Below are positions 42,938 to 52,054 of a stretch of DNA of 64,000 nucleotides, in pieces. The notes beneath the pieces were generated by a model. That model searched no databases and was not told where the DNA came from. It saw only the letters and a list, made by a program, of their open reading frames with translations. Every line of letters starts with the position of its first letter. The stretch's first letter is position 1. Made by a program: the position numbers and the translations under genes. The stretch is from Kribbella flavida DSM 17836 (GTDB lineage Bacteria; Actinomycetota; Actinomycetes; Propionibacteriales; Kribbellaceae), in assembly GCF_000024345.1 (NCBI RefSeq), contig NC_013729.1:1860001-1924000 (forward strand), in the 5' to 3' direction.

Positions 42938-43699
42938 GTGACCGGCGCCGAGCACCTGATCGTCGTCGCGACGGGACTTGTCGCCGGGATGCTGACCTCG
43001 ACGGTCGGCGTCGCCTCGCTGGTCAGCTTCCCGATCCTGGTCGCGCTCGGCCTCCCGCCGGTGGTGGCGAACGCGTCCAACACCGTCGGCATGATCCCGG
43101 CCGGCCTCGGCGGCTCGGTCGGCTACCGGCGGGAGCTGCGCGAGCAGCCGGGCGTGACCTGGCTGGTGGTGGTGACCTGCGCGGTCGGATCGGTCGGCGG
43201 GGCTGTTCTGCTGCTGGCGCTACCGTCCGGGGTGTTCGAGGCGATCGTGCCGTGGTTGATCCTGTTCACCTGCCTGATCGTCGGCGCGCAGCCGTGGATC
43301 TCGCGCTGGCTGCGGTCCCGCCAGCCGCACGAGGTCGCGCCGCGGACGAAGATGTCGCCGATCAGCACGGTCTTCGCCGCCCTGACCGGTGTGTACGGCG
43401 GGTACTTCGGTGCCGGCTCGGGGGTGATGATGATGGCCGTGCTGGGGCTCGGGCTCGACCTGGAACTGCGGGTGGTGACCGCGCTGAAGACCCTGGCGGT
43501 GCTGGCGGCGAACATCGTCGCCGGGCTGATCTTCGTGCTCGTCGCCGAGCTGGACTGGACCGCCATCGGCCTGCTCGCGGCGGGCTCGATCGTCGGCGGC
43601 TACGCCGGAGCCCATCTCGGGAGGTTGCTGCCGCCGACCTTGTTGCGCATCCTCATCGTGCTCGCGGGTGTCGTCGCGGCCGTGACGATGCTGAGCTGA
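42938..43699 (+). CDS. TSUP-family (TauE/SafE) membrane exporter
   Basis: 253 residues from GTG 42938. Eight or nine hydrophobic segments; the two internal repeats carry the family's Gly-rich motifs, GMLTSTVGVASLVSFPILVALGLPPVVANASN and GVYGGYFGAGSGVMMM. Members move small anions such as sulfite, sulfoacetate or other organosulfonates, or act in sulfur supply; the substrate here is unknown. A 9-codon frame (ATG 42912 to TGA 42941) overlaps the start (GTGA) and may aid initiation. No neighbouring sulfur gene. Confidence 0.85.
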   Translation: MTGAEHLIVVATGLVAGMLTSTVGVASLVSFPILVALGLPPVVANASNTVGMIPAGLGGSVGYRRELREQPGVTWLVVVTCAVGSVGGAVLLLALPSGVFEAIVPWLILFTCLIVGAQPWISRWLRSRQPHEVAPRTKMSPISTVFAALTGVYGGYFGAGSGVMMMAVLGLGLDLELRVVTALKTLAVLAANIVAGLIFVLVAELDWTAIGLLAAGSIVGGYAGAHLGRLLPPTLLRILIVLAGVVAAVTMLS

Positions 43700-43708
43700 C
43701 CGCGCCGG

Positions 43709-44563
43709 TCAGGGAGTCGGCGGGGTGAGTGCCGCCAGCAACACCGGGTACGCCGTTTCGGCGGTGGCGCAGGCGTTCTCGACGAGTTCTTCACCGTCGG
43801 CTTCCTGCAGAACGACGGCCGTCAGTGCGACGACGCCGGACTTGGCGGCGTCGGCGATCCGCGGATCACCGCCGGACAGCGCACCGAGCGGTGTCGCGGC
43901 GCCGGCGATCGACACCACCGTGGCGATTCCGGCCAGCGAGGTGAGCAACCGGTCAAGCTCCACCTGGTCCCGCGTGGCCTCGACCTTGCGCAGCCGCTCC
44001 CGCAGCTCGTCCACCCGCGCGGTCGCTTGCCCGATCGGCCCGGCGACACCGTGCTCGGTCAGCGCGTCGACCACCTCGGACACGTCCTGCTCCGCAAGCC
44101 CCAGGAACAAAGCCACCGCTTGCAACGGTCTGTACGCCGCCCGGCCGACCCCGGCCGCCGCCTCGTCCCCGGCAACGCCCGCCTCGCCTGCGGCCGGCTC
44201 CGCTTCGCTCGCCGCGACGAGGTCGGCGATGGCGCCGGCGACGCGCTCGCGGACCTTCGGATGCTCGGCGGCCCGCAGCAGCACCACCGCGGTTGCCAGC
44301 GCGACGTCCAAGTCCGCGACCGTGCTGCGCAGTGCGCGCTCGGCGCGGATGGTGTCGCCGTCCGCGCGGGCCGCGGCGCGCTCGCGCTCGTGCTCGAACA
44401 GCCGTTGCGGCATCGGCGTCACCGGCCGGAACGCGCCGACCGGCAGCGCCGCCGTACGGTCCACCGGGGCCTTCGCGCCCGGCTCCGGCGGTGCGCCGGC
44501 CCCGTTCTGCCCAGGCAGCTTGAAGAAGTCGTCACGACGCGGACCACCAGCGGTGAAACTCAC
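43709..44563 (-). CDS. hypothetical protein, largely helical
   Basis: 284 residues from GTG 44563. Not recognised. N-terminal 50 residues are Pro/Gly-rich and likely disordered; a helical region follows with charged heptads (HERERAAARADGDTIRAERALRSTV, LRERLRKVEATRDQVELDRLL), suggesting a coiled coil near residue 200. A short Ala/Glu-rich segment (EAEPAAGEAGVAGDEAAAG) splits the two helical halves. No signal peptide and no strong transmembrane segment. Its stop is 9 bp from the TSUP stop on the other strand. Low family information; normal codon use supports a real gene. Confidence 0.65.
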   Translation of the reverse strand: MSFTAGGPRRDDFFKLPGQNGAGAPPEPGAKAPVDRTAALPVGAFRPVTPMPQRLFEHERERAAARADGDTIRAERALRSTVADLDVALATAVVLLRAAEHPKVRERVAGAIADLVAASEAEPAAGEAGVAGDEAAAGVGRAAYRPLQAVALFLGLAEQDVSEVVDALTEHGVAGPIGQATARVDELRERLRKVEATRDQVELDRLLTSLAGIATVVSIAGAATPLGALSGGDPRIADAAKSGVVALTAVVLQEADGEELVENACATAETAYPVLLAALTPPTP

Positions 44564-44641
44564 CCACCCACCCTAACGACCTCAGCACAGGCAGGGAGCG
44601 CGCTGAGCGGTGCGAGGCCGGCAAAAGGCCGAACTGGAAGA

Positions 44642-45535
44642 TCAACCTCGCGGTTCCGCCGGTTCCGCCGCCGCCGTCGCGCGCCCGGCTTCCAGCCGGC
44701 GCCAACTGCCCCAGAAGACCAGCGCGCTGAGAGCTGAGCCGACGGTCGCCAGCGACGTCGCGCCCAGGTACAGCGGCCACTCGCTGTCGGTGACCGCTGC
44801 CCGGAAGCCCTCCCGGACAATCGGCACACCCCACAGGATGCCGGCGAGCACGAGCCCGGCCGCGGCGTACAGGCCGACCAGCACGACGAGTACCACGCGT
44901 GGCACGTACCGCCTGCCGGTGTACTCGTGCACGGCGCCGCGCCGGCTCAACCACCACGACGCCAGACACGCCAGGCCGAGCGCGACGGCGTCGGCGGCGA
45001 TCGTGTCGGACAATCGGTGCCACTTGGCGGTCAGCGTGTAGGCGCCGATCCCGACAGCCCAGTTCAGGGTGAGGAACATCGCGACGCCCCGCAGGCGGTA
45101 GGGCACCACGATCAGTGCCGCGAACAGCACGGTCATCGCGATCGTGGTGTGCCCGCTAGGCAGGCTGTTGCCCTTGAAGTCGCCGGTCACGTCGACCAGC
45201 TCGGGCCGCACCAGCAGGAACCGCTTCAGCCCCTGCGTGACCACCTGGCCGGCAACGATCACGCCGACTCCGGCGATCGCGAGGTCGACGCGCCGCCGCA
45301 GCAGGCCGATCAGGCCGATCAGCAGGCAGGCGCCGATCAGCGAGTACAGGGTGATCTCGTCCAGGGCGTCGTTGGCGGCAACGTTCTCGCTGCGGTTGAC
45401 GACATCGTCGGCGCCACGGAGGGCCGCGTTCTCCAGCTCTTGGCCGGGCCGCGTCCAGACGGCGAGCAGGTACGTCGCCACGAGCGCGAGCGCGCAGCTG
45501 CCGGCGATCAGCAGCCAGCGCCGAGCGGGTGCCAC
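44642..45535 (-). CDS. PAP2-family membrane phosphatase
   Basis: 297 residues from GTG 45535. Six or seven hydrophobic helices. Phosphatase motifs in order: KRFLLVRP (motif 1, basic), NSLPSGHTTIA (motif 2, His) and KWHRLSDTIAADA (motif 3, Arg/His/Asp). The family acts on phosphatidic acid, undecaprenyl diphosphate or similar lipid phosphates with the active site facing out. The last two helices extend about 90 residues past the core. Adjacent genes give no hint about its substrate. Confidence 0.9.
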   Translation of the reverse strand: MAPARRWLLIAGSCALALVATYLLAVWTRPGQELENAALRGADDVVNRSENVAANDALDEITLYSLIGACLLIGLIGLLRRRVDLAIAGVGVIVAGQVVTQGLKRFLLVRPELVDVTGDFKGNSLPSGHTTIAMTVLFAALIVVPYRLRGVAMFLTLNWAVGIGAYTLTAKWHRLSDTIAADAVALGLACLASWWLSRRGAVHEYTGRRYVPRVVLVVLVGLYAAAGLVLAGILWGVPIVREGFRAAVTDSEWPLYLGATSLATVGSALSALVFWGSWRRLEAGRATAAAEPAEPRG

Positions 45536-45635
45536 GATCGGACCTCCTCGGTCACCTGGGAGACGGTCGTGGGTATCAAGCTAATCGATGCCGGCCGGCC
45601 CGGCACCGGCTCACCGCACCCGGAAGCGAGAACTC

Positions 45636-45653
45636 CGCCGCCGTCAGGCGGCG
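45636..45653 (-). terminator. terminator of the gan transporter/regulator operon
   Basis: CGCCGCC (45636-45642) pairs with GGCGGCG (45647-45653) around GTCA. It lies 8 bp beyond the stop of the LacI gene read on the minus strand, at the operon end. Confidence 0.6.
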
Positions 45654-45660
45654 TTCGCGG

Positions 45661-46695
45661 TCAGGTGGAGTCGCGGCGGACCAGGGTGGTGGGCAGGATG
45701 ACCGTGGCGGGCTGCTCGCCGTTGATGACCTCGCCGAGCAGCCGGACCATCTCGCTGCTGATCCGCTCGAACGGCTGCCGCATGGTGGTCAGCGCCGGGA
45801 CCAGGGTGGCGGCCAGCCAGGAGTCGTCGAAGCCGCCGACGGCCACGTCCTCGGGCACCCGGCGGCCCTGCGCGGCCAGCGTCGACAGCGCGCCGGCGGC
45901 CATCAGGTCGGACGCGACGAACACCGCGTCGATCTCGGGCCGGGCCGCCAGCAGCTCCGCCATCGCCCGCTGCCCGCCGAGCCGCGAGTAGTCGCCGTGG
46001 GCAACGAGTCCCTCGTCGAAGTCGTCGCCGAGCTCGTCGCGGTACCCCTGCAGCCGCAGTACGCCGCCCGGGGTGTCGAGCGGGCCGGTGATGGTGGCGA
46101 TGTGCCGGCGGCCGGTCTCCCGCAGGTGCCGGACCATCTCCCGCGCCCCCGCGACGTCGTCGGCCGCGACGTAGCCGACCTTGCCCTCGTAGCCGAGCGG
46201 GGCGCCACACGCCACGGTCGGGACCCGCTCACGCAGCAGGGACGCGACGACCGGGTCCTCCGCGTGCGACGAGATCAGCAGCACGCCGTCGACGTGCCCG
46301 GCGGTGACGTAGTCGGTGACCCGGCGGCGCTCCTCCGGAGTACCGGCGACCATCAGCAGCAGCGGCATGTCCCGTTTCGCCAGGGCATCCGCGGCGCCGC
46401 GCAGCAAGACCGAGAAGTTCGGGTCCTCGAACAGCAGCTGGTGCGGCTCGGTGAGCAGGAACGCGACCGAGTTCGCCCGGCCGGTGACCAGGCTGCGGGC
46501 GTGCCGGTTGGCGGCGTACCCGGTGGACCGGATCGCGGCCTGGACCGCGGTGAGCGCCTCCGGCGAGACCCAGTGGCCGCCGTTGAGGACCCGGGAGACG
46601 GTGCCCCGCGAGACCCCGGCGACGGCGGCCACGTCCTTGATGGTGGGTCGCTTCCGGCCGCCGTTCTGCTCCACAGCCGATGAGTCTAGTGTCAC
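45661..46695 (-). CDS. LacI-family regulator of the galactan locus (GanR-like)
   Basis: 344 residues from GTG 46695, one base after the stop of the preceding permease; an internal GTG 7 codons later is an alternative. HTH TIKDVAAVAGVSRGTVSRVL and hinge AANRHARSLVTG precede the sugar-binding domain (VAFLLTEPHQLLF, VDGVLLISSH, PLGYEGKVGYVAADDV, VAVGGFDDSWLA). It is the last gene of the galactooligosaccharide transporter operon, so it is made with what it controls, and the operators lie in the divergent promoter region 49.9-50.0 kb. Comparable to Bacillus GanR by family and setting. Confidence 0.9.
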   Translation of the reverse strand: MTLDSSAVEQNGGRKRPTIKDVAAVAGVSRGTVSRVLNGGHWVSPEALTAVQAAIRSTGYAANRHARSLVTGRANSVAFLLTEPHQLLFEDPNFSVLLRGAADALAKRDMPLLLMVAGTPEERRRVTDYVTAGHVDGVLLISSHAEDPVVASLLRERVPTVACGAPLGYEGKVGYVAADDVAGAREMVRHLRETGRRHIATITGPLDTPGGVLRLQGYRDELGDDFDEGLVAHGDYSRLGGQRAMAELLAARPEIDAVFVASDLMAAGALSTLAAQGRRVPEDVAVGGFDDSWLAATLVPALTTMRQPFERISSEMVRLLGEVINGEQPATVILPTTLVRRDST

Positions 46696-46696
46696 C

Positions 46697-47599
46697 TCAA
46701 CTCTTGACCGCGCCCGCGGCGAGATCGACCTTCCAGTACCGCTGCAGGGTGAGGAACAGCGCCAGCAACGGCACGATCGACAGCAGCGAGCCGGTGATCA
46801 CCGAGGTGTAGAGACTCGGCTGCGACGCGCCCTGGTTGAGCAGGCCGGACAGGCCGACGGTCAACGGGAACAGCTTGTCGTCGCCGAGCATGATGTACGG
46901 CAGCAGGAAGTTGTTCCAGATCGCGACGAACTGGAAGAGGAACACGGTGACCAGGCCCGGAGCCATCAGCGGGGACGCGATCGACCGGAAGATCCGGAAG
47001 TCGCCCGCGCCGTCGGTGCGCGCGGCCTCGACCACGTCGTCCGGGACGGCAGCGGCCGCGTAGATTCGGGCCAGGTAGATGCCGTACGGGCTGATGATGC
47101 TCGGCAGCAGGACGGCCCAGTACGTGTTGGTCAGGCCGAGCTTGGCCAGCAGCAGGTACTGCGGAACGGCCAGCACCACGCTCGGCACGAGCACCCCGGC
47201 CAGCAGCACGTTGAAGATCGCCTGCTTCCCGGCGAACGAGTACTTCGCCAGCCCGTACCCGGCGGCGGCCGACACCAGCGTCGACAGCACGCCCCCGACG
47301 CCGGCGTACAGGGCGGTGTTCGCCATCCAGCGCCAGAACAGCCCGTCGCGGTACGCCGAGAGCTCGGCGATGTTGCCGAACAGGTGGGTCGACGGCGCGA
47401 AGGTGAAGGTGGAGAACAGCTCGCTCGCACTCTTCGACGAGGCGACCAGCACCCAGAGCACGGGCAGCAGGCAGTACGCGGCGCCGACCAGCAGGATCGC
47501 GGTGCTGACCGGGCTCGACCGGCGGGAGTGGTCGCGGCGGGTGCCCGGCGGCGCGGGCCGGGCGGTGACCGGCCGGGGTGGTGCGGTGGTGGCAGTCAT
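46697..47599 (-). CDS. sugar ABC permease, MalG/GanQ-type
   Basis: 300 residues. Six hydrophobic segments starting at STAILLVGAAYCLLPVLWVL; the EAA loop reads EAARTDGAGDFRIFRSIASPLMAPG, which couples to the ATPase. The ATG overlaps the stop of the other permease by one base (TGATG). No ATPase is encoded in this locus, as is usual for carbohydrate CUT1 importers served by a shared MsiK-like ATPase. Likely imports galactooligosaccharides released by the GH53 enzyme. Confidence 0.92.
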   Translation of the reverse strand: MTATTAPPRPVTARPAPPGTRRDHSRRSSPVSTAILLVGAAYCLLPVLWVLVASSKSASELFSTFTFAPSTHLFGNIAELSAYRDGLFWRWMANTALYAGVGGVLSTLVSAAAGYGLAKYSFAGKQAIFNVLLAGVLVPSVVLAVPQYLLLAKLGLTNTYWAVLLPSIISPYGIYLARIYAAAAVPDDVVEAARTDGAGDFRIFRSIASPLMAPGLVTVFLFQFVAIWNNFLLPYIMLGDDKLFPLTVGLSGLLNQGASQPSLYTSVITGSLLSIVPLLALFLTLQRYWKVDLAAGAVKS

Positions 47600-48525
47600 C
47601 AGTTCTCCTGGCTGAAGGCGCGGTTCTGGACCAACCGCAGGAAGCCGAACGACAGCACGAAGGTCGCCACCGCGAGAACCACCGAGGTGGCCGCCGCGGA
47701 GTACAGGTCGTCGCGGGTGAACGCGTCGCGGTAAACCTTCATCAGCGGGGTCCAGGTGCTGGAGATCGTGTTGGTCAGCGGCCGCAGCGTCACCGGTTCG
47801 GCGAACACCTGCAGCGTCGCGATCAGCGAGAACACGAACGTCATGATCAGCGACGGCAGCACCACCGGCACCTTGATCCGCCAGGCGATCGACACCTCGC
47901 TGCAGCCGTCCAGCTTGGCCGCCTCGTAGATCTCGGTGGGGATCGCCTTCAGCGCGGTGTAGATGACGACCATGTTGAAGCCGACACCGCCCCAGACCGC
48001 GATGTTCGCGACCGCGTAGATCACCGAGCCGGAGCCGAGCACGCTCGGCACGTCCCAGCCCAGCTTGCCGAACACGAAGTACAGCGGGCTGACCGACGGC
48101 AGGTAGAGAAAGCCCCAGAGCAGCGACGAGATCACCGCGGGCACGGCGTACGGCAGGAAGATCGCGAGCCGGGAGAACTTCGTGGCCCGGGCGCGCGGAC
48201 TGTCCAGCAGCAGGGCGAACAGCAGCGCGAGGCCGAGCATCGCCGGCACCACCAGGACGCCGTACGCCGCGACGCGCAGCACGCTCGCGGCGAAGTCCGG
48301 GTCGGTGATCGCCTTGGAGTAGTTGGACAGTCCGGCCCAGACCTCTTCCCGGGAGCCTTTGCCGAGGCCCAGCCCCCGGACCTGCACGGTCCGGAGGCTG
48401 AGGTACACGGCGTACCCGATCGGCAGGGCGAGAAAGGCGCCGAACAGCAGCACCGCCGGCGCGAGGAAGGCGTACGGCGCCACCGTGCGGCGCCGGGTAC
48501 TCGGTGCGGTGGGGGAGGTGCTCAC
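47599..48525 (-). CDS. sugar ABC permease, MalF/GanP-type
   Basis: 308 residues from GTG 48525, overlapping the binding-protein stop (GTGA). Six to seven helices, first at YAFLAPAVLLFGAFLALPIG; EAA loop EAAKLDGCSEVSIAWRIKVPVVLPS. Pairs with the MalG-type permease encoded next to form the channel. CUT1 family. Confidence 0.92.
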   Translation of the reverse strand: MSTSPTAPSTRRRTVAPYAFLAPAVLLFGAFLALPIGYAVYLSLRTVQVRGLGLGKGSREEVWAGLSNYSKAITDPDFAASVLRVAAYGVLVVPAMLGLALLFALLLDSPRARATKFSRLAIFLPYAVPAVISSLLWGFLYLPSVSPLYFVFGKLGWDVPSVLGSGSVIYAVANIAVWGGVGFNMVVIYTALKAIPTEIYEAAKLDGCSEVSIAWRIKVPVVLPSLIMTFVFSLIATLQVFAEPVTLRPLTNTISSTWTPLMKVYRDAFTRDDLYSAAATSVVLAVATFVLSFGFLRLVQNRAFSQEN

Positions 48526-49844
48526 TTGACCGAGAACCCGCTGCTCTTAAGGTTGTCCAGCGTGGTCTTCTGCATCGCGCGCACCGCGGCGGTGAAGGCA
48601 GCCCTGGACCTGGACTCGGCGGCCTTGCCGAACTGGTCGGTGTAGGCGGAGTACGCGACGTTGACGTTCGGGCCGAAGGTGAAGCTGCGGGCCGTCTTGG
48701 CCGTGTCGGCGGCGACCTGGTAGAAGTCGGTCTGGTTGGCGAAGAACGCGGGCGGCGCCGAGAGGGCCGCGCTCTGGCCCGGCTGGTCGGCCGGGTAGAT
48801 GCCGCTCACCTTGGCGAGCGCGTCGACGGCCTCGGGGGAGGTGTTCAGCCACTCGATGAACTTCGCCGCCTCGGCCGGGTGCTTGGACTGCGAGGTGACC
48901 GAGGTCGCCGAACCACCCCAGTTTCCGGTGGCCGGCTGGGACTTGTCCCACTGCGGCATCGGTGCCATCTGCCACTTGCCCTTGGTGGCGGCGGCGTTGC
49001 CTTCCAGGACGCCGGGCGCCCAGACGGCCGAGAGCCAGCCGACCTGGGTGCCGTTGTTCAGCGCCGCGTTCCACTCCGGCGTGTACATCGGCTTGTTGTC
49101 GATCACCCCGGACTCGACCAGACCGCCCCAGTAGTCGGCCACCTTCAGCGTCGCCTCGTCGTCGACCGAGACCGACCAGGACTCGCCGTCGATGCCCCAC
49201 CAGGACGCACCGGCCTGCTGCGCCAGGCCGACGAACCAGCCCGGGTCGTTCGCGGAGAACGTGCCGAGGTACTTCTTCGGGTCGGCGGCGTGCAGCTTCT
49301 TGGCGGTCTGCGCGTACTCCTCCCAGGTGGTCGGAACCGTCAGGCCGAGCTGCTTGAAGATGTCCGCGCGGTAGTAGAACTGCATCGGCCCGGAGTCCTG
49401 CGGTACGCCGTACACGGCGTCGCTGCCCAGCGTCACCGAGTTCCACACGGTCTCGGGGAAGTGGCCGGCGACGCCCTTGTCCAGGTGCTGGGAGATGTCG
49501 GCCAGCGCGTCGGCGGAGACCAGGGTCGGGATCTTCTGGTACTCGGCCTGCATCAGGTCGGGGGCCCCGCTGCCCGCCTTGATCGCGGTCAGCAGCTTCG
49601 TCACCGCGGGGTCGCCGCCGTCCTGCTTGTTCACGGTGACCTGGATCTCGGGGTGCTTGGCGTTCCAGCCTGCCACCACCTTGTCCATGTTCGGCGCCCA
49701 GGTCCAGAACGTCAGTTCGACGTTCTCCGCGGGCCGGCCGGCGTCGGCCGCCGGACTCGCGTCGTTGCCCGAGCAGCCGGCCGCCAGCAGCAGCACGGCG
49801 CCGGCCGCGAGCGCCGCCCGCCGGAACCCTCTGTGTCCTCGCAT
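48522..49844 (-). CDS. sugar ABC substrate-binding lipoprotein (GanS-like)
   Basis: 440 residues from ATG 49844. Lipobox AAGC near residue 24. Type II binding-protein fold: LTFWTWAPNMDKVVAGWNAKHPEIQV, DLMQAEYQKIP, YGVPQDSGPMQFYYRADIFK, then Trp-rich segments (NDPGWFVGLAQQAGASWWGI, VGWLSAVWAPG) expected to stack on sugar rings. First gene of the four-gene minus-strand operon. Paired with a divergent endo-galactanase gene, so its ligand is probably beta-1,4-galactooligosaccharides, like Bacillus GanS. Confidence 0.92.
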   Translation of the reverse strand: MRGHRGFRRAALAAGAVLLLAAGCSGNDASPAADAGRPAENVELTFWTWAPNMDKVVAGWNAKHPEIQVTVNKQDGGDPAVTKLLTAIKAGSGAPDLMQAEYQKIPTLVSADALADISQHLDKGVAGHFPETVWNSVTLGSDAVYGVPQDSGPMQFYYRADIFKQLGLTVPTTWEEYAQTAKKLHAADPKKYLGTFSANDPGWFVGLAQQAGASWWGIDGESWSVSVDDEATLKVADYWGGLVESGVIDNKPMYTPEWNAALNNGTQVGWLSAVWAPGVLEGNAAATKGKWQMAPMPQWDKSQPATGNWGGSATSVTSQSKHPAEAAKFIEWLNTSPEAVDALAKVSGIYPADQPGQSAALSAPPAFFANQTDFYQVAADTAKTARSFTFGPNVNVAYSAYTDQFGKAAESRSRAAFTAAVRAMQKTTLDNLKSSGFSVK

Positions 49845-49903
49845 CTGTTTCCTCCTCAGGGGAGCCCAGCCGCCCCGCTGTGCGCCGTGTGCGCTGGGCT
49901 GGA

Positions 49904-49919
49904 CTGTGCACGTTCACAG
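49904..49919 (-). promoter_or_regulatory. gan operator 1 and promoter of the transporter operon
   Basis: CTGTGCACGTTCACAG follows the pattern CTGTG-NN-CG-NN-CACAG and lies 59 bp upstream of the binding-protein start. A minus-strand TTGACA (49945-49940) with a weak -10 (TTCACT) abuts it, so binding would block transcription. Confidence 0.75.
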
Positions 49920-49991
49920 TGAATGTCGGTTCTGCCTCTTGTCAACAGCAGGTTTCATCCTGTTTCCTGGCGATTGCCGCCAGCGATCGGG

Positions 49992-50007
49992 CTGTGTGCG
50001 TGCACAG
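49992..50007 (+). promoter_or_regulatory. gan operator 2 upstream of the GH42 gene
   Basis: CTGTGTGCGTGCACAG has the same CTGTG-NN-CG-NN-CACAG pattern and lies 16 bp upstream of the GH42 GTG start, overlapping the leader. Together with operator 1 it brackets the divergent promoter region, 88 bp apart. Confidence 0.75.
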
Positions 50008-50023
50008 AATTTGAGGAGTCTGG

Positions 50024-52054
50024 GTGAGTTTCACGGGTAACGGGGCCGGGCCGGCGGGCTGGCTTCCAGGCGTGTCCGCGATCAGCTACGGCGGCGACTA
50101 CAACCCTGAGCAGTGGCCCGAGGAGAGCTGGCCCGGCGACATCGAGCTGATGCGGCAGGCCGGGGTCAACCTGGTCAGCATCGGGATCTTCTCCTGGGCC
50201 CTGATCGAGCCGCGGCGCGGTGAGCACGACTTCGGCTGGATGGACCGGCTGTTCGAGCTGCTGCACGCGGCCGGCATCCGGATCAGCCTCGGTACGCCGA
50301 CCGCCTCGCCGCCCGCATGGTTCTTCCACGAGCACCCCGAGGCCCGGGTGGTCACCCGCGACGGAACGACGCTCGGCTTCGGCTCGCGCGGCATGGCCAG
50401 CCCGAGCTCGCCGGCGTACCGGGAGGCGAGCGTCTCGATCGCGACCGCGCTGGCACGGCGCTACGGCAACCATCCCGCGCTCGCCGTCTGGCACGTGCAC
50501 AACGAGTACGGCGCGCCGGTCTCGGAGTGTTACTCCGAGCAGAGCGTCCGGGCCTTTCGGCGCTGGCTGCAGGGCCGGTACGAGTCGCTGGACGCGCTCA
50601 ACGCGGCTTGGGGGACCGCGTTCTGGGGCCAGCGGTACCTCGAGTGGCAACACATCTCGGCCCCGGCGGTCTCGGCCAGCGTGGTGAACCCGGCCCAACG
50701 GCTCGACTTCGCACGCTTCACCTCCGACGCGCTGCTGCAGTGTTTCGTCGCCGAGCGGGACGCGATCCGGGCCGAGTGCCCGCAGGTCCCGATCACCACC
50801 AACTTCATGGCCGGCACCTGCGAGTCCGTCGACCTGTGGAAGTGGGCCGACGCGGTGGACATCGTTGCCAACGACCACTACCTGGTCGCGGAGGACCCGC
50901 GCAGCCACGTCGGGCTGGCGCTCTCGGCCGACCTGACCCGCTCCCTCGCGCGCGGCAAGCCGTGGATCCTGATGGAGCACTCGACGTCCGGTGTGAACTG
51001 GCAGCCGCGCAACCTGGCGAAGCGGTCCGGTGAGCTGGCCCGCAACGCGCTCACCCACTTCGGTCGGGGTGCCGACGCGGTGATGTTCTTCCAGTGGAAG
51101 GCGTCCCGCTCGGGGGCGGAGAAGTTCCACTCGGCGATGGTTCCGCACGCCGGGACCCGGAGCCGGATCTGGTCGGAGGTGTGCGCGCTCGGGGCCGGTC
51201 TCGGCACGCTGGGCGAGGTGCTCGGGTCGACGGTGTCGGCCGAGGCCGCGGTGCTGTGGGACTGGGAGTCGTTCTGGGCGCAGGACCTGGAGTGGCGGCC
51301 GAGCGAGGACCTGTCCCACCGGGAACGGGTGAACGCCTTCTACGACCGGCTGTGGCGGGACCAGCTGACCGTCGACTTCGCGCATCCGGAGGCCGACCTC
51401 GCGGCGTACAAGCTGGTGGTTGCCCCGGCCTCCTACTTGCTGACCCGGGCCGCGGCGGACAACCTGCGCAGGTACGTCGAAGGCGGCGGCACGCTGGTCG
51501 TGTCGTACTTCTCGGCGATCGTCGACGAGCACGACGCGGTGCACGACGGTGGGTTCGTCGCCCCGCTGCGCGACGTGCTGGGGCTGACCGTCGAGGAGTT
51601 CCTGCCGTTGCGGGCGGGGGAGACGGTGCGGCTCACGCCGTCGGAGGTCGTCGGTGACGTGTGGACCGACGACGTCGCGCTGGAAGGCGCCGAAGTCGTG
51701 GCGGCGTTCGAGGACGGGCCGGCGGCGGGCAAGCCGGCCATCACCCGCAACACCCTCGGCGCGGGCGCCGCCTGGTACGTGGCGACGCGGCTCGACGCCG
51801 ACCAGTTGGCCGTCGTACTGGAGGGTGCGTACCGGGATGCGGGCCTCACCCCGGGCGACGGGCCGGAGGATCTCGAGCTGGTCCGCCGGCGGCACGCGGA
51901 CGCCGAGTACCTGATCGCTGTGAACCACGGAACCAAGCCGGCCGACCTGCCCGTCGGCGGCACCGATCTGCTCACCGGGGAGGCGGGTGCGTCGCTGAAG
52001 GTCGAGGCCGGCGGCGTCCGTGTCCTGCGAACCGACCGACACCAGGAGCGCTGA
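50024..52054 (+). CDS. ganA: GH42 beta-galactosidase
   Basis: 676 residues from GTG 50024 with GAGGAG upstream. GH42 layout: TIM barrel with the YGGDYNPEQWP opening, acid/base Glu161 (HVHNEYGAP) and nucleophile Glu318 (ILMEHSTSGVNW), then the flavodoxin-like trimerisation domain (VLWDWESFW, LVVAPASYLLT, GGGTLVVSYFSAIVDE) and a beta-sandwich at the C-terminus. No signal peptide, so it acts inside the cell on imported galactooligosaccharides, releasing galactose. It leads an operon with the GH53 enzyme (TGATG overlap). Confidence 0.95.
   Translation: MSFTGNGAGPAGWLPGVSAISYGGDYNPEQWPEESWPGDIELMRQAGVNLVSIGIFSWALIEPRRGEHDFGWMDRLFELLHAAGIRISLGTPTASPPAWFFHEHPEARVVTRDGTTLGFGSRGMASPSSPAYREASVSIATALARRYGNHPALAVWHVHNEYGAPVSECYSEQSVRAFRRWLQGRYESLDALNAAWGTAFWGQRYLEWQHISAPAVSASVVNPAQRLDFARFTSDALLQCFVAERDAIRAECPQVPITTNFMAGTCESVDLWKWADAVDIVANDHYLVAEDPRSHVGLALSADLTRSLARGKPWILMEHSTSGVNWQPRNLAKRSGELARNALTHFGRGADAVMFFQWKASRSGAEKFHSAMVPHAGTRSRIWSEVCALGAGLGTLGEVLGSTVSAEAAVLWDWESFWAQDLEWRPSEDLSHRERVNAFYDRLWRDQLTVDFAHPEADLAAYKLVVAPASYLLTRAAADNLRRYVEGGGTLVVSYFSAIVDEHDAVHDGGFVAPLRDVLGLTVEEFLPLRAGETVRLTPSEVVGDVWTDDVALEGAEVVAAFEDGPAAGKPAITRNTLGAGAAWYVATRLDADQLAVVLEGAYRDAGLTPGDGPEDLELVRRRHADAEYLIAVNHGTKPADLPVGGTDLLTGEAGASLKVEAGGVRVLRTDRHQER

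Noticed and set aside
42912..42941. Nine-codon frame before the TSUP exporter as a separate gene
   Set aside because: Too short and without a clear ribosome binding site; the GTGA overlap may be chance, so it is mentioned only as a possible leader.
46697..49844. Missing ABC ATPase in the gan and xyloside loci as a sign of decay
   Set aside because: CUT1 sugar importers in actinobacteria usually share one MsiK-type ATPase encoded elsewhere, so the absence is expected.
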